Origin: Verrucomicrobiales bacterium
GTDB lineage: Bacteria; Verrucomicrobiota; Verrucomicrobiia; Verrucomicrobiales; V1-33
NCBI GenBank assembly: GCA_028293125.1
Contig: JAQGPJ010000077.1
Location: 112,916 to 176,915, forward strand
Length of the DNA stretch: 64,000 nt
Direction of reading: 5' to 3'
Shown here one piece after another: positions 1 to 8,642 of the stretch (position 1 is its first letter; each line of letters begins with the position of its first letter). Under the pieces are notes generated by a model, which worked only from the letters and a program-made list of their open reading frames with translations, was not told where the DNA came from and made no database searches. A program made the translations under genes and the position numbers.

Positions 1-181
1 TTCCGGGCAGGGTGAAGCCGCCCGCGCTCATGGCCTTCTTCTCTTTCCTGGCCTCCCAGGGAGCGGCCACTTTGAAGGTAAAGGCGCCGACTTTCAGCTC
101 GGCGGGTTTGGCATCCTCCGCGCGGGAGGGGGAGGCAACGGCGGCAAAAAGGGCGAAAGCGGTAAGCAGGGGGCGGATCAT
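1..181 (-). CDS. Secreted protein, N-terminal fragment (runs off window)
   Basis: Only the first 60 codons are inside the window; the gene continues past base 1. Reading leftwards from the ATG at 181 gives a clear Sec signal peptide: Met-Ile-Arg-Pro, a hydrophobic stretch of Leu, Ala, Phe and Val to about residue 17, then a cleavage region ending S-R-A before Glu-Asp. The mature part starts charged, with a short F-T-F-K-V strand followed by A-A-P-W-E. No family can be assigned from this much. It lies downstream of the Dabb gene on the same strand with a gap of about 195 bases, so it probably has its own promoter. The secreted location is well supported; the function is unknown. Confidence 0.6.
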   Translation of the reverse strand, partial: MIRPLLTAFALFAAVASPSRAEDAKPAELKVGAFTFKVAAPWEARKEKKAMSAGGFTLPG

Positions 182-376
182 GGCGCGGGAAGGGTGGTGA
201 ATGGTGCTGAGTTTCTAAGGTTGGGGAGCGGTTCCGGTTTCCTGAATTGCCTGATGTTGATGCGTGGAACCCTATCCCGAAAGCGGCGGATGAAGCCGTC
301 ACGATACGGCATGACGGGCTTCAACAGGGCTGAAAGCCGCGCGTGGCGCGGAACCACGGGAAATAACGCCCGGAAA

Positions 377-694
377 TCAGGAGTACTTCACGTTTTTCCC
401 CGGCTCCAGCTCGTAATCGAGCACCATCTTCTCCAAGGTGTAGGGCCGGATCACATCGCTGAGGAACTTGTGGTGCACGGCGTCGTCCAGAAAAATGCGC
501 TGCTTGGCGCGGTTCTCAAAATCCAGCCCCACGAAGAACGGCCACTCGCTGCCGGGATCAATCCTTCGTCCGGAGCGCACGGCCATGACTTCGGGAACCT
601 TGAGGAGCAGACTGCGGGTGCGCCGGATCATTTCCTCAAGAATCTCCTCCGTGACTCCGGGGTGGAGTTTGTAAAGTGCCAGTTGATGGACCAT
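377..694 (-). CDS. Dabb-domain (stress-responsive A/B barrel) protein
   Basis: A 105-residue protein that matches the Dabb fold in length and pattern: an opening MVHQLALYKLHPGVTEE, an alpha helix with repeated charged residues, the central V-x-A-V-R-S-G-R segment, the W-P-F-F-V-G-L-D-F strand, and the closing HHKFLSDVIRPY, where paired histidines precede a short helix. Dabb proteins are small cytoplasmic dimeric ferredoxin-like barrels; some are stress-induced and some are aromatic polyketide cyclases, but most bacterial members have no known substrate. It begins 39 bases after nuoA on the same strand and may share its transcript. No function beyond the fold is claimed. Confidence 0.75.
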   Translation of the reverse strand: MVHQLALYKLHPGVTEEILEEMIRRTRSLLLKVPEVMAVRSGRRIDPGSEWPFFVGLDFENRAKQRIFLDDAVHHKFLSDVIRPYTLEKMVLDYELEPGKNVKYS

Positions 695-733
695 GCCGGG
701 AGGGGCGCGGAAGCGCCGGAATCATTGGATCAC

Positions 734-1105
734 TCAGTCATTCCACTTCAGCGCGCCTTTTTTCAGCGCGTAAACGTAAGCCACGAGCAGCACGAAGGCG
801 AAGCCCGCCATGCTCCAGAAAGCGGTGGTGCTGTGCAGCACGAGATCCTTGAAAGTGACCGCCCAGGGGAACATGAACACCACCTCGATGTCAAAGAGGA
901 CAAAAAGCATGGCCACCATGTAGAACTTCACGCTGAACCGCGGCTGCATGTCGCCGATGGGCAGCATGCCGCACTCGTAGGCGGAGTCCTTGATGGCGTT
1001 GCGCTTGCCGCTTTTCCCGAGCAGCACGGACACCGCCAGGGTGACAGCGGCAAATCCTGATGCGATCAGGATTTGCATGAGGACGGGAAGGTAGTCTTGC
1101 AGCAT
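734..1105 (-). CDS. nuoA: NADH-quinone oxidoreductase subunit A (complex I)
   Basis: A 123-residue membrane protein with three predicted helices: residues about 6-28, 62-82 and 90-112. The family signature is complete. The first loop carries D-S-A-Y-E-C-G-M-L-P, followed by P-R-F-S-V-K-F-Y, and helix 2 holds the conserved acidic D-I-E-V-V-F-M-F-P-W. NuoA sits in the membrane arm of proton-pumping complex I next to the quinone site. The start at 1105 is preferred over an in-frame upstream ATG because an AGGGGAGG purine run lies just before it. The next genes are a histidine kinase upstream and a Dabb protein downstream, so this copy is separated from any other nuo gene inside the window. Confidence 0.9.
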   Translation of the reverse strand: MLQDYLPVLMQILIASGFAAVTLAVSVLLGKSGKRNAIKDSAYECGMLPIGDMQPRFSVKFYMVAMLFVLFDIEVVFMFPWAVTFKDLVLHSTTAFWSMAGFAFVLLVAYVYALKKGALKWND

Positions 1106-1153
1106 GGCCTCCCCTTTTACCATCCGCCGCCACGGGATCAAGCGGACTCCGGG

Positions 1154-3772
1154 TCAATTTTCACAGGGAAGCCGCAGCACAAAGCAGGCACCGTGCGGCC
1201 AGGTATGATCGGGCTCCAGGGTGCCGCCCAGATCCTGCGCCAGCCGGCGGCAAAGGGCCAGCCCCAGCCCCACGCCCGGCGCGGTGTGCGCGGCGTCGCG
1301 GGCGCTTTTATGAAAAGGGCGGAAAAGCTTTTTGGACTCCTCGCGGCTGATGCCGGGACCGTAATCCCGCACCGCGAAACAGACACGGTTTTTCCCCGTC
1401 TGCACGTCCAGGGTCACGCGGGGGGCGGCTCCGTCCCGGCGGGCGTACTTGCAGGCGTTGTCCACGAGGTTGAAGAGGATCTGCTCCACGGCGGCAGGGT
1501 CAGTGACCAGGGAAAGACCGTCCGGCAGGGCTTCGGAACCAATCTGCCACTCGCCCCCGGCCTGCTCCACCCGCTGGTTCAGCCGGGGGCCGATGCGCTG
1601 AAGCAGGCTGGAGACCTCCACGGGGGTGCGCCCGCCGGGCACCTTGCCGCTTTCCAGCCGGGAATAGGAAAGGACATTCTCCACCAGATGCCCCAGCCGG
1701 TCGGCCTCGGTGCTCAGGGTTTCCAGATAACGCTGCCGCTTGCTCTCCTCCCGGACCATGCCGTCGGCCAGCATTTCCGAATACAGCTTGAAGGTCGCCA
1801 GAGGAGTGCGCAGCTCGTGGGTGACAGCGGACACAAAGGAGGCCCGGCGCTCGTTCAGCAGCATCATGCCGCGCAGCACCATGAGCACCGCTGCCGTGGC
1901 CAGCAGCACGCAGGCCCAGGCGGTGGCCAGGGAGAGTTTCAACGGGCTCCAGAAGGCTGGCACGGGCAGTGGCAGCAAGCCCGGCAGGAACCGCACCGGC
2001 AGCGAGGCCAGCAGGTCCGTCCCCCCGCCGCTGCGCGCCGGTGCCGGCTCCAGGGAGGCCTCCGGAAACAGATCGCCCACGGTGGCGAGCAGATGGGTGC
2101 GGAATCTGGGCCAGTTGACCCACGCCCCCTGGATGCAGACGGCTCCATCCCGCGTCACACGGCGGGTGAGGAAAAGCGCATCCTTGATCCACAGCGCCCG
2201 GAAATCGCTGACGGTGACCGCTGGAGGGGGTGCCGGCGGATTCATGCCGAAATACTGGAGAGTCTCCGGTTCCGCCCCCTGTTCCGCCCGCACAGCCTCC
2301 GTCATGGCCGTGGCGGAGGCCGGTGGGGAAGGGGAGGACGGCTCCTGAAGAGGGGAAGGAGCCCGGCTCAGAGCGGAAGGCGCTGCAGGTGAGGCCGGGA
2401 CCGCGTCCGCGGCGGCCACGGCATCCATGCTGGAGCGTGCAGCGACGGCCTCCGGTTCTGTTTTGGCTTCAGAAGTCTCAGCGGGTGCGGGAGCGGGAAG
2501 GATGCCCGGTGCGGGGGGATCCGCCGCCATGCCGCGGCGGAGCAGAGGAGGGGGCTCATCCGGAGTCCCGCTCCGCGAGAGCTGGCTGGCCCCCGTCACC
2601 CTGTCGGCGACAGCCAGTTCAGTTGTTCCCCTGGTCAGGGTGGTTTCAGTGTCCGCCAACTTGGCTTCCGGAATTCCGAACGGGCCGCCGCCGGTTTTTT
2701 TATCTGACTGGCTTTCCTTAAAGGCCGAACTCGCCATGGGAGCAGACACGGCGGCGGCAGGTGGGCCGGGAACCGCCGGAGCCGCCACAGCGGCGGGGGA
2801 GGCCACCGACTTCAGCTTTTCATCACCGGACTCTTCAGACTTTTTCATTGCCAGCTCTTCTGTTTCCTTCTGCCGCCGCTCCAAGGATTCCAGTGGAGCC
2901 GCCGGTGCCTCCGGCAGGCGCTCCCGGTTTTCCACCCCTTGGCTGCGGCGCCGAGCATAATTGCCGGCGATCAGCTCCTGACGCACATCCGCCTCTTTTT
3001 TGTTATACGAATCCTGCTCCTCTTGGGCTTCGCCGGGTTTCAGCGAGGAGGGCAGCTTCACTGAGGCGTTCTCCTGATTGACATCCTTGGACCGGTTTCT
3101 GCCGGCGGGTCGGGAGAACTCCTCAGTGGTTTTAGCGGCTTTCACCTCACCGAACCCCTCATCCTGTTTGGTTTCCCTGGAGACTGTCTCCGCACCGAAG
3201 GCCCCGCCGGCGGCGGCAGGGGCATTGGAGACGGCTTCAGCCTCCGGAACAGCCGTTTCCAGGCTGTTGGCCATGGAAAGCCAGGTCCGGTTGTCCGGCT
3301 CGCTGCGGGTGCCCCGGAAATCCTCCATACCCAGAGTGGCCCACTGTTCGGGACCCGCCTTCTCCGCCAGACGAACCCGCAGTTCCCGCAGACGGCGCGC
3401 GGGTTCGTCAGGGACTTCAGGCCTGTCCCGCTCCGCCGGCACCTGGGGGGAGTGGATTTGGCCGCCGGCGTCCATTTCAAAGTGCAGCCACACGCGGTCC
3501 TCCTGACCGGCGGGAGCGGGAAGGGCTGTGGTCCCGTCCGGCGGGGCGGCATACTGGGCCGGATCCCGCGCACTTTCCTCCAGCACCAGCGCCGCGGCCA
3601 CGGACTCCATGCGCCACAGCGCCAGGCGCATGCGGTCCTGCACCACGGCGTCGGCCTCCATGCGGTGGCGGGTGCCCTCCATGCCCACCAGCGACCATGT
3701 GGCCCAAGCCATGGCCCCGGTCAGCAGCAGCAGACAGAACGCCGCGATACTCCATGTCAGTGCCGGCTTCAT
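1154..3772 (-). CDS. Membrane sensor histidine kinase with long low-complexity sensor region
   Basis: An 872-residue sensor kinase. A first membrane helix lies at about residues 8-28 and a second at about 613-638. The roughly 580 residues between them are mostly Ala, Pro, Glu, Lys and Ser rich and look disordered. A compact patch just before helix 2 (about 535-600) is rich in Trp and hydrophobics, including Q-G-A-W-V-N-W-P. The kinase core follows: H-box V-T-H-E-L-R-T-P with His652 as phosphoacceptor, N-box L-V-D-N-A-C-K-Y, G1 D-Y-G-P-G-I and G2 G-V-G-L-G-L. The start codon overlaps the stop of the response regulator gene as ATGA, so the pair is translationally coupled. The signal sensed is unknown. 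A kinase of this class normally has a much shorter periplasmic part. Confidence 0.9.
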   Translation of the reverse strand: MKPALTWSIAAFCLLLLTGAMAWATWSLVGMEGTRHRMEADAVVQDRMRLALWRMESVAAALVLEESARDPAQYAAPPDGTTALPAPAGQEDRVWLHFEMDAGGQIHSPQVPAERDRPEVPDEPARRLRELRVRLAEKAGPEQWATLGMEDFRGTRSEPDNRTWLSMANSLETAVPEAEAVSNAPAAAGGAFGAETVSRETKQDEGFGEVKAAKTTEEFSRPAGRNRSKDVNQENASVKLPSSLKPGEAQEEQDSYNKKEADVRQELIAGNYARRRSQGVENRERLPEAPAAPLESLERRQKETEELAMKKSEESGDEKLKSVASPAAVAAPAVPGPPAAAVSAPMASSAFKESQSDKKTGGGPFGIPEAKLADTETTLTRGTTELAVADRVTGASQLSRSGTPDEPPPLLRRGMAADPPAPGILPAPAPAETSEAKTEPEAVAARSSMDAVAAADAVPASPAAPSALSRAPSPLQEPSSPSPPASATAMTEAVRAEQGAEPETLQYFGMNPPAPPPAVTVSDFRALWIKDALFLTRRVTRDGAVCIQGAWVNWPRFRTHLLATVGDLFPEASLEPAPARSGGGTDLLASLPVRFLPGLLPLPVPAFWSPLKLSLATAWACVLLATAAVLMVLRGMMLLNERRASFVSAVTHELRTPLATFKLYSEMLADGMVREESKRQRYLETLSTEADRLGHLVENVLSYSRLESGKVPGGRTPVEVSSLLQRIGPRLNQRVEQAGGEWQIGSEALPDGLSLVTDPAAVEQILFNLVDNACKYARRDGAAPRVTLDVQTGKNRVCFAVRDYGPGISREESKKLFRPFHKSARDAAHTAPGVGLGLALCRRLAQDLGGTLEPDHTWPHGACFVLRLPCEN

Positions 3773-4530
3773 TCGGAGGATGGGGATGGGGAGGAGTCTC
3801 CGGCGCGGATTTTGGCGGGTGCCGCGCCGCCGCTGTTGCCGTTGCCGTTGCCCAGCATATAGCCTTTGCCTCGCACGGTCAGGATCACGCGGGGATCCGT
3901 AGGATCGTCCCGCAGCTTGGCCCGCAGGTTGGCCACGTGCATGTCGATGGTCCGGGTGGCGCTGGCGCTGGCCGGCAGCCGCCACACCCGCAGGAGGATT
4001 TCCTCCCGTGAAATCGCCCGCCCCGGATGTGCCGCCAGGTAGCGCAGCACGGCGATCTCGCGTTCGGAGAGCGGCTCGCGTTTGCCGTCCTCATGCCGCA
4101 CCTCACAGCGCGCGAGATCGGCCTCGCCACCAGGAAAGGGCACGCTCAGGATTTCCTGCGGACGCTCCGGCGAGCGCCGCAGCACGGCATTCACGCGGGC
4201 CAGCAGCTCCCGCGCGCCGAACGGCTTCACCATGTAGTCATCCGCGCCCAGGTTCAGCCCCCGCACCCGGTCCGCCTCCGCTCCCATGGCGCTGAGGATG
4301 ATGACCGGGGTGGTGGGCCGCAGCTCGCGGACCTTTTTCAGAATCGTCAGGCCATCCACATGCGGCAGCACCAAGTCCAGCAGCAGCAGATCGAAGGACG
4401 CCCGCTGCGCGGACTCCATCCCCGCCCGGCCATCGGCGGCCGATATGGTGTCATAACCCGCCGAATCCAAAGCATCCACCAGTCCCGTGCGGATGGGGGC
4501 GTCGTCCTCGATTACCAGAATAGTGGGCAT
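3769..4530 (-). CDS. OmpR/PhoB-type response regulator
   Basis: A 253-residue two-domain regulator. The receiver domain (residues 1-120) begins M-P-T-I-L-V-I-E-D-D, has the phosphoacceptor Asp in L-L-L-L-D-L-V-L-P, the conserved Ser/Thr in I-I-L-S-A-M, and the Lys in Y-M-V-K-P-F. The DNA-binding winged helix (about 145-235) shows L-S-E-R-E-I-A-V-L-R-Y-L, then T-I-D-M-H-V-A-N-L-R-A-K-L and V-R-G-K-G-Y. The tail is Gly/Asn/Ser rich. The ATG at 4530 is chosen because the receiver fold begins there; the reading frame stays open upstream but encodes no recognisable residues. The partner kinase gene overlaps its stop by four bases. The pair likely acts as one phosphorelay on unknown target genes. 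Confidence 0.92.
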   Translation of the reverse strand: MPTILVIEDDAPIRTGLVDALDSAGYDTISAADGRAGMESAQRASFDLLLLDLVLPHVDGLTILKKVRELRPTTPVIILSAMGAEADRVRGLNLGADDYMVKPFGARELLARVNAVLRRSPERPQEILSVPFPGGEADLARCEVRHEDGKREPLSEREIAVLRYLAAHPGRAISREEILLRVWRLPASASATRTIDMHVANLRAKLRDDPTDPRVILTVRGKGYMLGNGNGNSGGAAPAKIRAGDSSPSPSSE

Positions 4531-4791
4531 GGAAGTGAAAGGAAAAGGGCGGAAAAAGCGGGCCGGGTGGAGCGCCGGCAACCGCCAGGGCAGTGACAGG
4601 CGGAGGGCAGGAACTCTGCACCGGTTACGCCCAGGGAGCCACCGGCAACACACTGTTATCTCCGTTCCGGTGGAATGTCTGTAAACCGGGTGTAAACCCG
4701 CCGGGAGCTGCCCGCTGAGTGATCAGCACAGATCCGCCAGTCGGCACGGGCCGGCGCTTGTGCGTTCAAACCCCGGCCCGTAGTATGGCTG

Positions 4792-5130
4792 ATGATGATA
4801 CCGGACGCCTACGGGTTTCTCAACCTGCCCCTGATCGACACCCGTGGCGACAGCCTGGGTTTCCTCAGGCTGCCCTATCTGATTTTCAATGCTGTGGAGG
4901 CCGTCTGCTGGCTGGCGGTCTCGTTGGTGATCCTGTGGCGCTTTCTACGGCACCGGAAATCCCGGCGCGAGGTTTATTACGCCTTGGCCTTTCTGGCCTT
5001 CGGCCTCAGCGATGTCATTGAGACCAACGGCACCACCGCGCTCCTGCTGCTTTTCAAAGGGGCCTGCCTGCTGGCCATCGCGGGATTCCGTCCGGCAATC
5101 ATGGCGCTGCACGGCAGCCGCAGGTTTTAG
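4792..5130 (+). CDS. Small conserved-type integral membrane protein, unknown function
   Basis: A 112-residue hydrophobic protein with about three membrane segments, at roughly residues 27-50, 63-76 and 82-100. A basic loop H-R-K-S-R-R-E-V-Y-Y between the first two suggests a cytoplasmic turn. The phrase A-F-G-L-S-D-V-I-E-T sits in the second hydrophobic segment and includes charged residues that could be functional. I recall small membrane proteins with a similar F-G-L-S-D motif, but cannot name a family or role. It is divergent from the response regulator and converges with the Nudix gene, which ends seven bases away. Start ATG at 4792; another ATG follows immediately. A second open frame from 4785 lacks any membrane pattern and is less likely. 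Confidence 0.6.
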   Translation: MMIPDAYGFLNLPLIDTRGDSLGFLRLPYLIFNAVEAVCWLAVSLVILWRFLRHRKSRREVYYALAFLAFGLSDVIETNGTTALLLLFKGACLLAIAGFRPAIMALHGSRRF

Positions 5131-5136
5131 CCGGCG

Positions 5137-5640
5137 TCAGGCGGGGCCGGAGACAGCACTTCCTCCATTGCCGGATCCTGAGGCGGCCGCATGCAGGGTC
5201 CGGATCCTTTCCGCGGCGAGTCCCAGCATCCACGCCGCCGTGCCTTCCTCCGCGGCAGTGCCCGCCCTTCCCTTCAAGGCCAGATGCGCCTGCGCCAGTG
5301 GAAACCAAGTGGGTGCGCGTCCGGGCTCGGGGGTGCCGTCGGTGTCCGTTACCCGCATGAGCCAAGTCTCCACCTGCTGGGTGGCCCATTCGCGGGATTT
5401 CTTCAGCCATGCCCGGTGCCGGAAGACTCCCAGCCGCCGCGCCTCCATCTCTCCCCTCGCGCCGGCCTCCTCCCAAGTCTCACGGGCGGCGGTCTCGTGA
5501 CCGAATGCCTCCCAGACCTCCATGGTTCCCTTGGGAAAAACCCACTGGGTGTTGGCCGTGTTCCGGACCAGCAGAAACTCGGGCTCACCGGCGGGGTTCA
5601 GCCGGTAACAGACGGCGGCGGCTTTGCGGGCGGCGGGCAT
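5137..5640 (-). CDS. Nudix hydrolase
   Basis: A 167-residue protein built on a Nudix fold. Strands A-V-C-Y-R-L and E-F-L-L-V-R precede W-V-F-P-K-G-T-M-E, and the Nudix box continues to A-A-R-E-T-W-E-E-A-G-A. The metal-binding R-E-x-x-E-E core is intact, but there is one residue more than the standard spacing between the first Glu and the Arg-Glu pair. Such enzymes hydrolyse nucleoside diphosphates linked to another group; the substrate cannot be told here. The W-V-F-P-K-G-T-M opening resembles diadenosine polyphosphate or NTP-cleaving members. The ATG at 5640 is chosen because the fold starts immediately after it. It is followed by a convergent small membrane protein gene. Confidence 0.85.
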   Translation of the reverse strand: MPAARKAAAVCYRLNPAGEPEFLLVRNTANTQWVFPKGTMEVWEAFGHETAARETWEEAGARGEMEARRLGVFRHRAWLKKSREWATQQVETWLMRVTDTDGTPEPGRAPTWFPLAQAHLALKGRAGTAAEEGTAAWMLGLAAERIRTLHAAASGSGNGGSAVSGPA

Positions 5641-5820
5641 GGCGGGTTGGAGTGGAGGGACGGCATTCCGGAAACAGCCGGGATTTTCGGAGAGAACGCG
5701 GCGGGCCCTGTTTCTGGATTCTTTTTCACCGGTCCGCAAACCGGAAGGCGTGACAAAAATGCTCGAATGATTTTCCGCTTTTCCGCAACGGTTGCGCCGG
5801 GGAGCGTCAGGAACCGGCGT

Positions 5821-8499
5821 ATGACCCATTCCGACTCTTCTTTGTGTCCCGTCTGTGGAACCGTCCGCACGGACGAAGCTCCGGACGGCCTGTGCCCCGC
5901 CTGCCTGATGCGTGAGGCCATGCAGCCCACCGGAGGAGGTGGCCCCATCGGCTCCGGTCCCGAAGTCGGCACTGACACCGCCGTGCCTCCGCTTTCAGCC
6001 GTGGCCGCTGCCTTCCCGCAGTGGGAGGTGCTGGAGCTCATCGGCCGGGGCGGCATGGGCGCGGTGTTCAGAATCCGCCAGCCGAAGCTGAACCGTCTCG
6101 CGGCTTTGAAGATCATCCCCGCCTCCTTGGCGGAGCGCGATCCCGCTTTCGCCGGACGCTTTGAACGCGAGGGCGAGCTGCTGGCCCGGCTGCACCACCC
6201 GAACATCGTGAATGTCCACGATTCCGGGCGTTCCGGCGATTTTTACTACCTGCTCATGGAGCACGTGGACGGTGTGAATCTCCGCCAGGCCATGCGCGCC
6301 AACCGCTTCACGCCGCAGCAGGCGCTGTCCGTGGTGCCGAAGATCTGCGAGGCCCTGCAGTATGCGCACGAGGAGGGGGTGCTGCACCGGGATATCAAGC
6401 CGGAGAACATCCTCCTCGACAGCAAGGGGCGTGTGAAGCTGGCCGACTTCGGTATCGCCAAGCTCATGGAACCCGCCGCCGTGGCGGAATCCGCAGGCGA
6501 AGTGTTGAATGCCGAGGCTGGCTGGCATTCCGGTTCCGGGGAGCCGGCCCGTGATCCGGACTCCCTGACCAAAACCGGGTCCGCTCTGGGAACTCCGTGC
6601 TATATGGCTCCGGAGCAGGCAGAATGCCCGCAGGGAGTGGATCACCGGGCGGATATTTACTCCTTGGGGGTGGTGTTTTATGAACTGCTCACCGGCCAGT
6701 TGCCAGCGTCCGGCGCATTCTCGCCGCCTTCGGCCTGGGCGGCGGTGGACCACCGGGTGGATGGCATCGTGCGCCAGGCGCTGGAGCGGGAGCGGGAGCG
6801 CCGCCAACGCAGCGCCGGGGAGATGAAAACCCAGGTCGAAACCCTGGCCGGCGGTTTCAGCGCCGAGGAGATTGCCGCCGCCGTGGCTGGTCTGCGGCGG
6901 AATTTTGATTACAAATCAAAGCGCACGGTCATGGGCATGCCGCTGCTGCACGTCGCCTACGGCTACGATCCCGTGACGCGCAAGCCGATGGAGGCGCGGG
7001 GGTTTTTCGCTTTCGGAGGGGTTGCCTGCGGCGTTTTTGCCTTTGGCGGACGGGCGCGCGGGTTCTTCGCCTTTGGCGGGCTGGCTACGGGGGTGGTGGC
7101 CTTTGGAGGCGTGGCGGTGGGTCTTGTCTCCATGGGAGGTCTGGCGCTGGCCGCCGGTCTGGCGCTCGGGGGCATGGCGGTCGGCACCTTCGCCACCGGC
7201 GGCATGGCTGTGGGGTGGTTCTGCGAAGGCGGCATGGCGCTGGGCTGGAATGCTGCGGGCGGCATGGTTTACGCCCATCTGGGGACCGGTGGGCGGGTCA
7301 TCGCCACCCATGTGGTCCGGGCGGGGGAGGCGCTGCCCGCCGGTCTGCGCTGGGTGATGGGTCTTTCCCCTGTGGTGGCTTTCACCGGGGTGTTCATGGT
7401 GGTGCCGATGCTTGCGGCTGCGCTGGTGCCGGTATGGGCCAGGCGGCAGGTGGAGGCGGGACGCGGGGCCGGAAATCAAGGGGGTGGGATGCCGCAGGAT
7501 GGACGGAGTGGACTGGGTGGACGGAGTGGACGGCTTGAGAACAGGAAGGACCGCAGTCTGGCGGCGCTGGCATTCACTCTGATGCTGCACACCGTGCTGC
7601 TGGCGGTTTTTTGTTACGCACTGGCGGTTATGCTGGCCCGCTCCGCTTTGCTGATTGCCAATTTTGGAATCATGCCATCCAAACTGGCGGGTGCCGCTGT
7701 CAGGGAAGCTTCCAGTCCGGGCGGTTGGTATTTCCTCACCCTCCTGATCCTGGATGCCGGGATCTGTCTGCTGGCCCATATCCTGGCCGGTCGTCGGGGA
7801 CTGCGCCGATGGACAATGGCCGCGGCTGCCGGCATGGTGGCCGTGCTGGTCCTCACCCTGCACGAGGTAGCCACACCCATTCAAAGGATGGCTGATCAAT
7901 GGACTCCACCGGTTCCTGCTGCGGCATCCGCTGCGGATTCCACTTCCCATGCTGATGTGGAGTCCGCCCGCCGCATTTATGAAATTCTTAAAGCCCGGCA
8001 TGAAGCCGGTATGACCAATGCACTGGAATTGCTGGATGCCGTGCATGATCTGGATGTCGCCGAGGCCCGGGCCGGCAATTCCCCCGCTGGTGCCACAGCC
8101 GCCACCCTGAAGTGGGCCAAAGCGCGCATGGAGCTGATCATGGCCTGGCATGAGGCCGGATTGGCCACGAAGCTTGAAGTGCTGGATGCCCGGCGTGCGC
8201 TGGCTGTGGCCGAAGCGGAAGCTGCTCAAAATCCTGCCGCTGCTGCGGCTGCGGATCTGGACTGGGCCCGGGCCAGGCTGGAATTCCTGACCAGCCAGTA
8301 CGGGGTGGGCAATATCAACTTCGTTGAGGTGGAGCGTGCCAAGGCGGATCTGCGCCGGGCCGAGGCGAAAATCACCCCTGCTGCCCCATCCGGTAAACCG
8401 CAGGTGCCCGCCAACAGCGTCAGTCCCTCTGCGGGCACTCCTGCGGACCCTGTTCCGGAAACGCAGGGCAGTCCCAAACCGGTGAACATGAATTGGTAA
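5821..8499 (+). CDS. Membrane Ser/Thr protein kinase with glycine-rich repeats and TolC-like helical tail
   Basis: An 892-residue protein in five parts. Residues 9-28 hold two CxxC pairs, a probable zinc ribbon. A Hanks-type kinase follows (about 68-345) with glycine loop I-G-R-G-G-M-G, Lys97, H-R-D at 189-191 and D-F-G at 209-211, so it should be active. Residues about 392-492 are ten decapeptide-like units of the form A-x-G-x-x-A-x-G-G-x. Four hydrophobic helices follow between about 508 and 690. The tail (about 714-850) has three units of about 49 residues spaced like TolC coiled-coil segments, each with an R/K-rich helix, a Gly-containing turn and an L-E-V-L-D-A type helix. The ECF sigma factor gene lies 143 bases downstream on the same strand, an arrangement known in Verrucomicrobia and Planctomycetes in which the kinase is thought to control the sigma factor. 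Confidence 0.88.
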   Translation: MTHSDSSLCPVCGTVRTDEAPDGLCPACLMREAMQPTGGGGPIGSGPEVGTDTAVPPLSAVAAAFPQWEVLELIGRGGMGAVFRIRQPKLNRLAALKIIPASLAERDPAFAGRFEREGELLARLHHPNIVNVHDSGRSGDFYYLLMEHVDGVNLRQAMRANRFTPQQALSVVPKICEALQYAHEEGVLHRDIKPENILLDSKGRVKLADFGIAKLMEPAAVAESAGEVLNAEAGWHSGSGEPARDPDSLTKTGSALGTPCYMAPEQAECPQGVDHRADIYSLGVVFYELLTGQLPASGAFSPPSAWAAVDHRVDGIVRQALERERERRQRSAGEMKTQVETLAGGFSAEEIAAAVAGLRRNFDYKSKRTVMGMPLLHVAYGYDPVTRKPMEARGFFAFGGVACGVFAFGGRARGFFAFGGLATGVVAFGGVAVGLVSMGGLALAAGLALGGMAVGTFATGGMAVGWFCEGGMALGWNAAGGMVYAHLGTGGRVIATHVVRAGEALPAGLRWVMGLSPVVAFTGVFMVVPMLAAALVPVWARRQVEAGRGAGNQGGGMPQDGRSGLGGRSGRLENRKDRSLAALAFTLMLHTVLLAVFCYALAVMLARSALLIANFGIMPSKLAGAAVREASSPGGWYFLTLLILDAGICLLAHILAGRRGLRRWTMAAAAGMVAVLVLTLHEVATPIQRMADQWTPPVPAAASAADSTSHADVESARRIYEILKARHEAGMTNALELLDAVHDLDVAEARAGNSPAGATAATLKWAKARMELIMAWHEAGLATKLEVLDARRALAVAEAEAAQNPAAAAAADLDWARARLEFLTSQYGVGNINFVEVERAKADLRRAEAKITPAAPSGKPQVPANSVSPSAGTPADPVPETQGSPKPVNMNW
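6994..7296 (+). repeat. Ten tandem 30-base coding units (glycine-rich decapeptides) in the kinase gene
   Basis: The translated units run A-R-G-F-F-A-F-G-G-V, A-C-G-V-F-A-F-G-G-R, then eight more with the same A-x-G ... G-G spacing. One unit is eleven residues long. At the DNA level the first three share long near-identical stretches such as TTCGCCTTTGGCGG, so they duplicated recently, while later units have diverged. The array probably forms a regular sheet or stacked helix beside the membrane. Confidence 0.85.
7497..7532 (+). repeat. Short tandem repeat TGGACGGAGTGGAC inside the kinase gene
   Basis: Two near-identical copies of a 14-base unit separated by a few bases encode D-G-R-S-G-L-G-G-R-S-G in a hydrophilic linker between membrane helices. 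Its codon-independent regularity suggests a mobile short repeat or slipped-strand expansion tolerated in a linker. Confidence 0.6.
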
Positions 8500-8642
8500 T
8501 TCCTGCCTAGGAGGATTCCAGAGCCAGTGCCACAGTTGGCCCCACCTTTGGGGAGGCCCGGGCAAAATTGGACCTTACCAAAACATAGATCGGCTGAACC
8601 TTCAGGCGGCCCTGTGTATGTCCGTTTTCCGGCAATTTTCCC

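Noticed and set aside
194..1060. Plus-strand 288-codon frame across nuoA and Dabb
   Set aside because: Antisense to two clear genes; its translation is His/Gly/Ala-rich without motifs.
6994..7296. Regular 30-base units considered as a CRISPR array
   Set aside because: Units are contiguous, in frame and coding (glycine decapeptides), without unique spacers.
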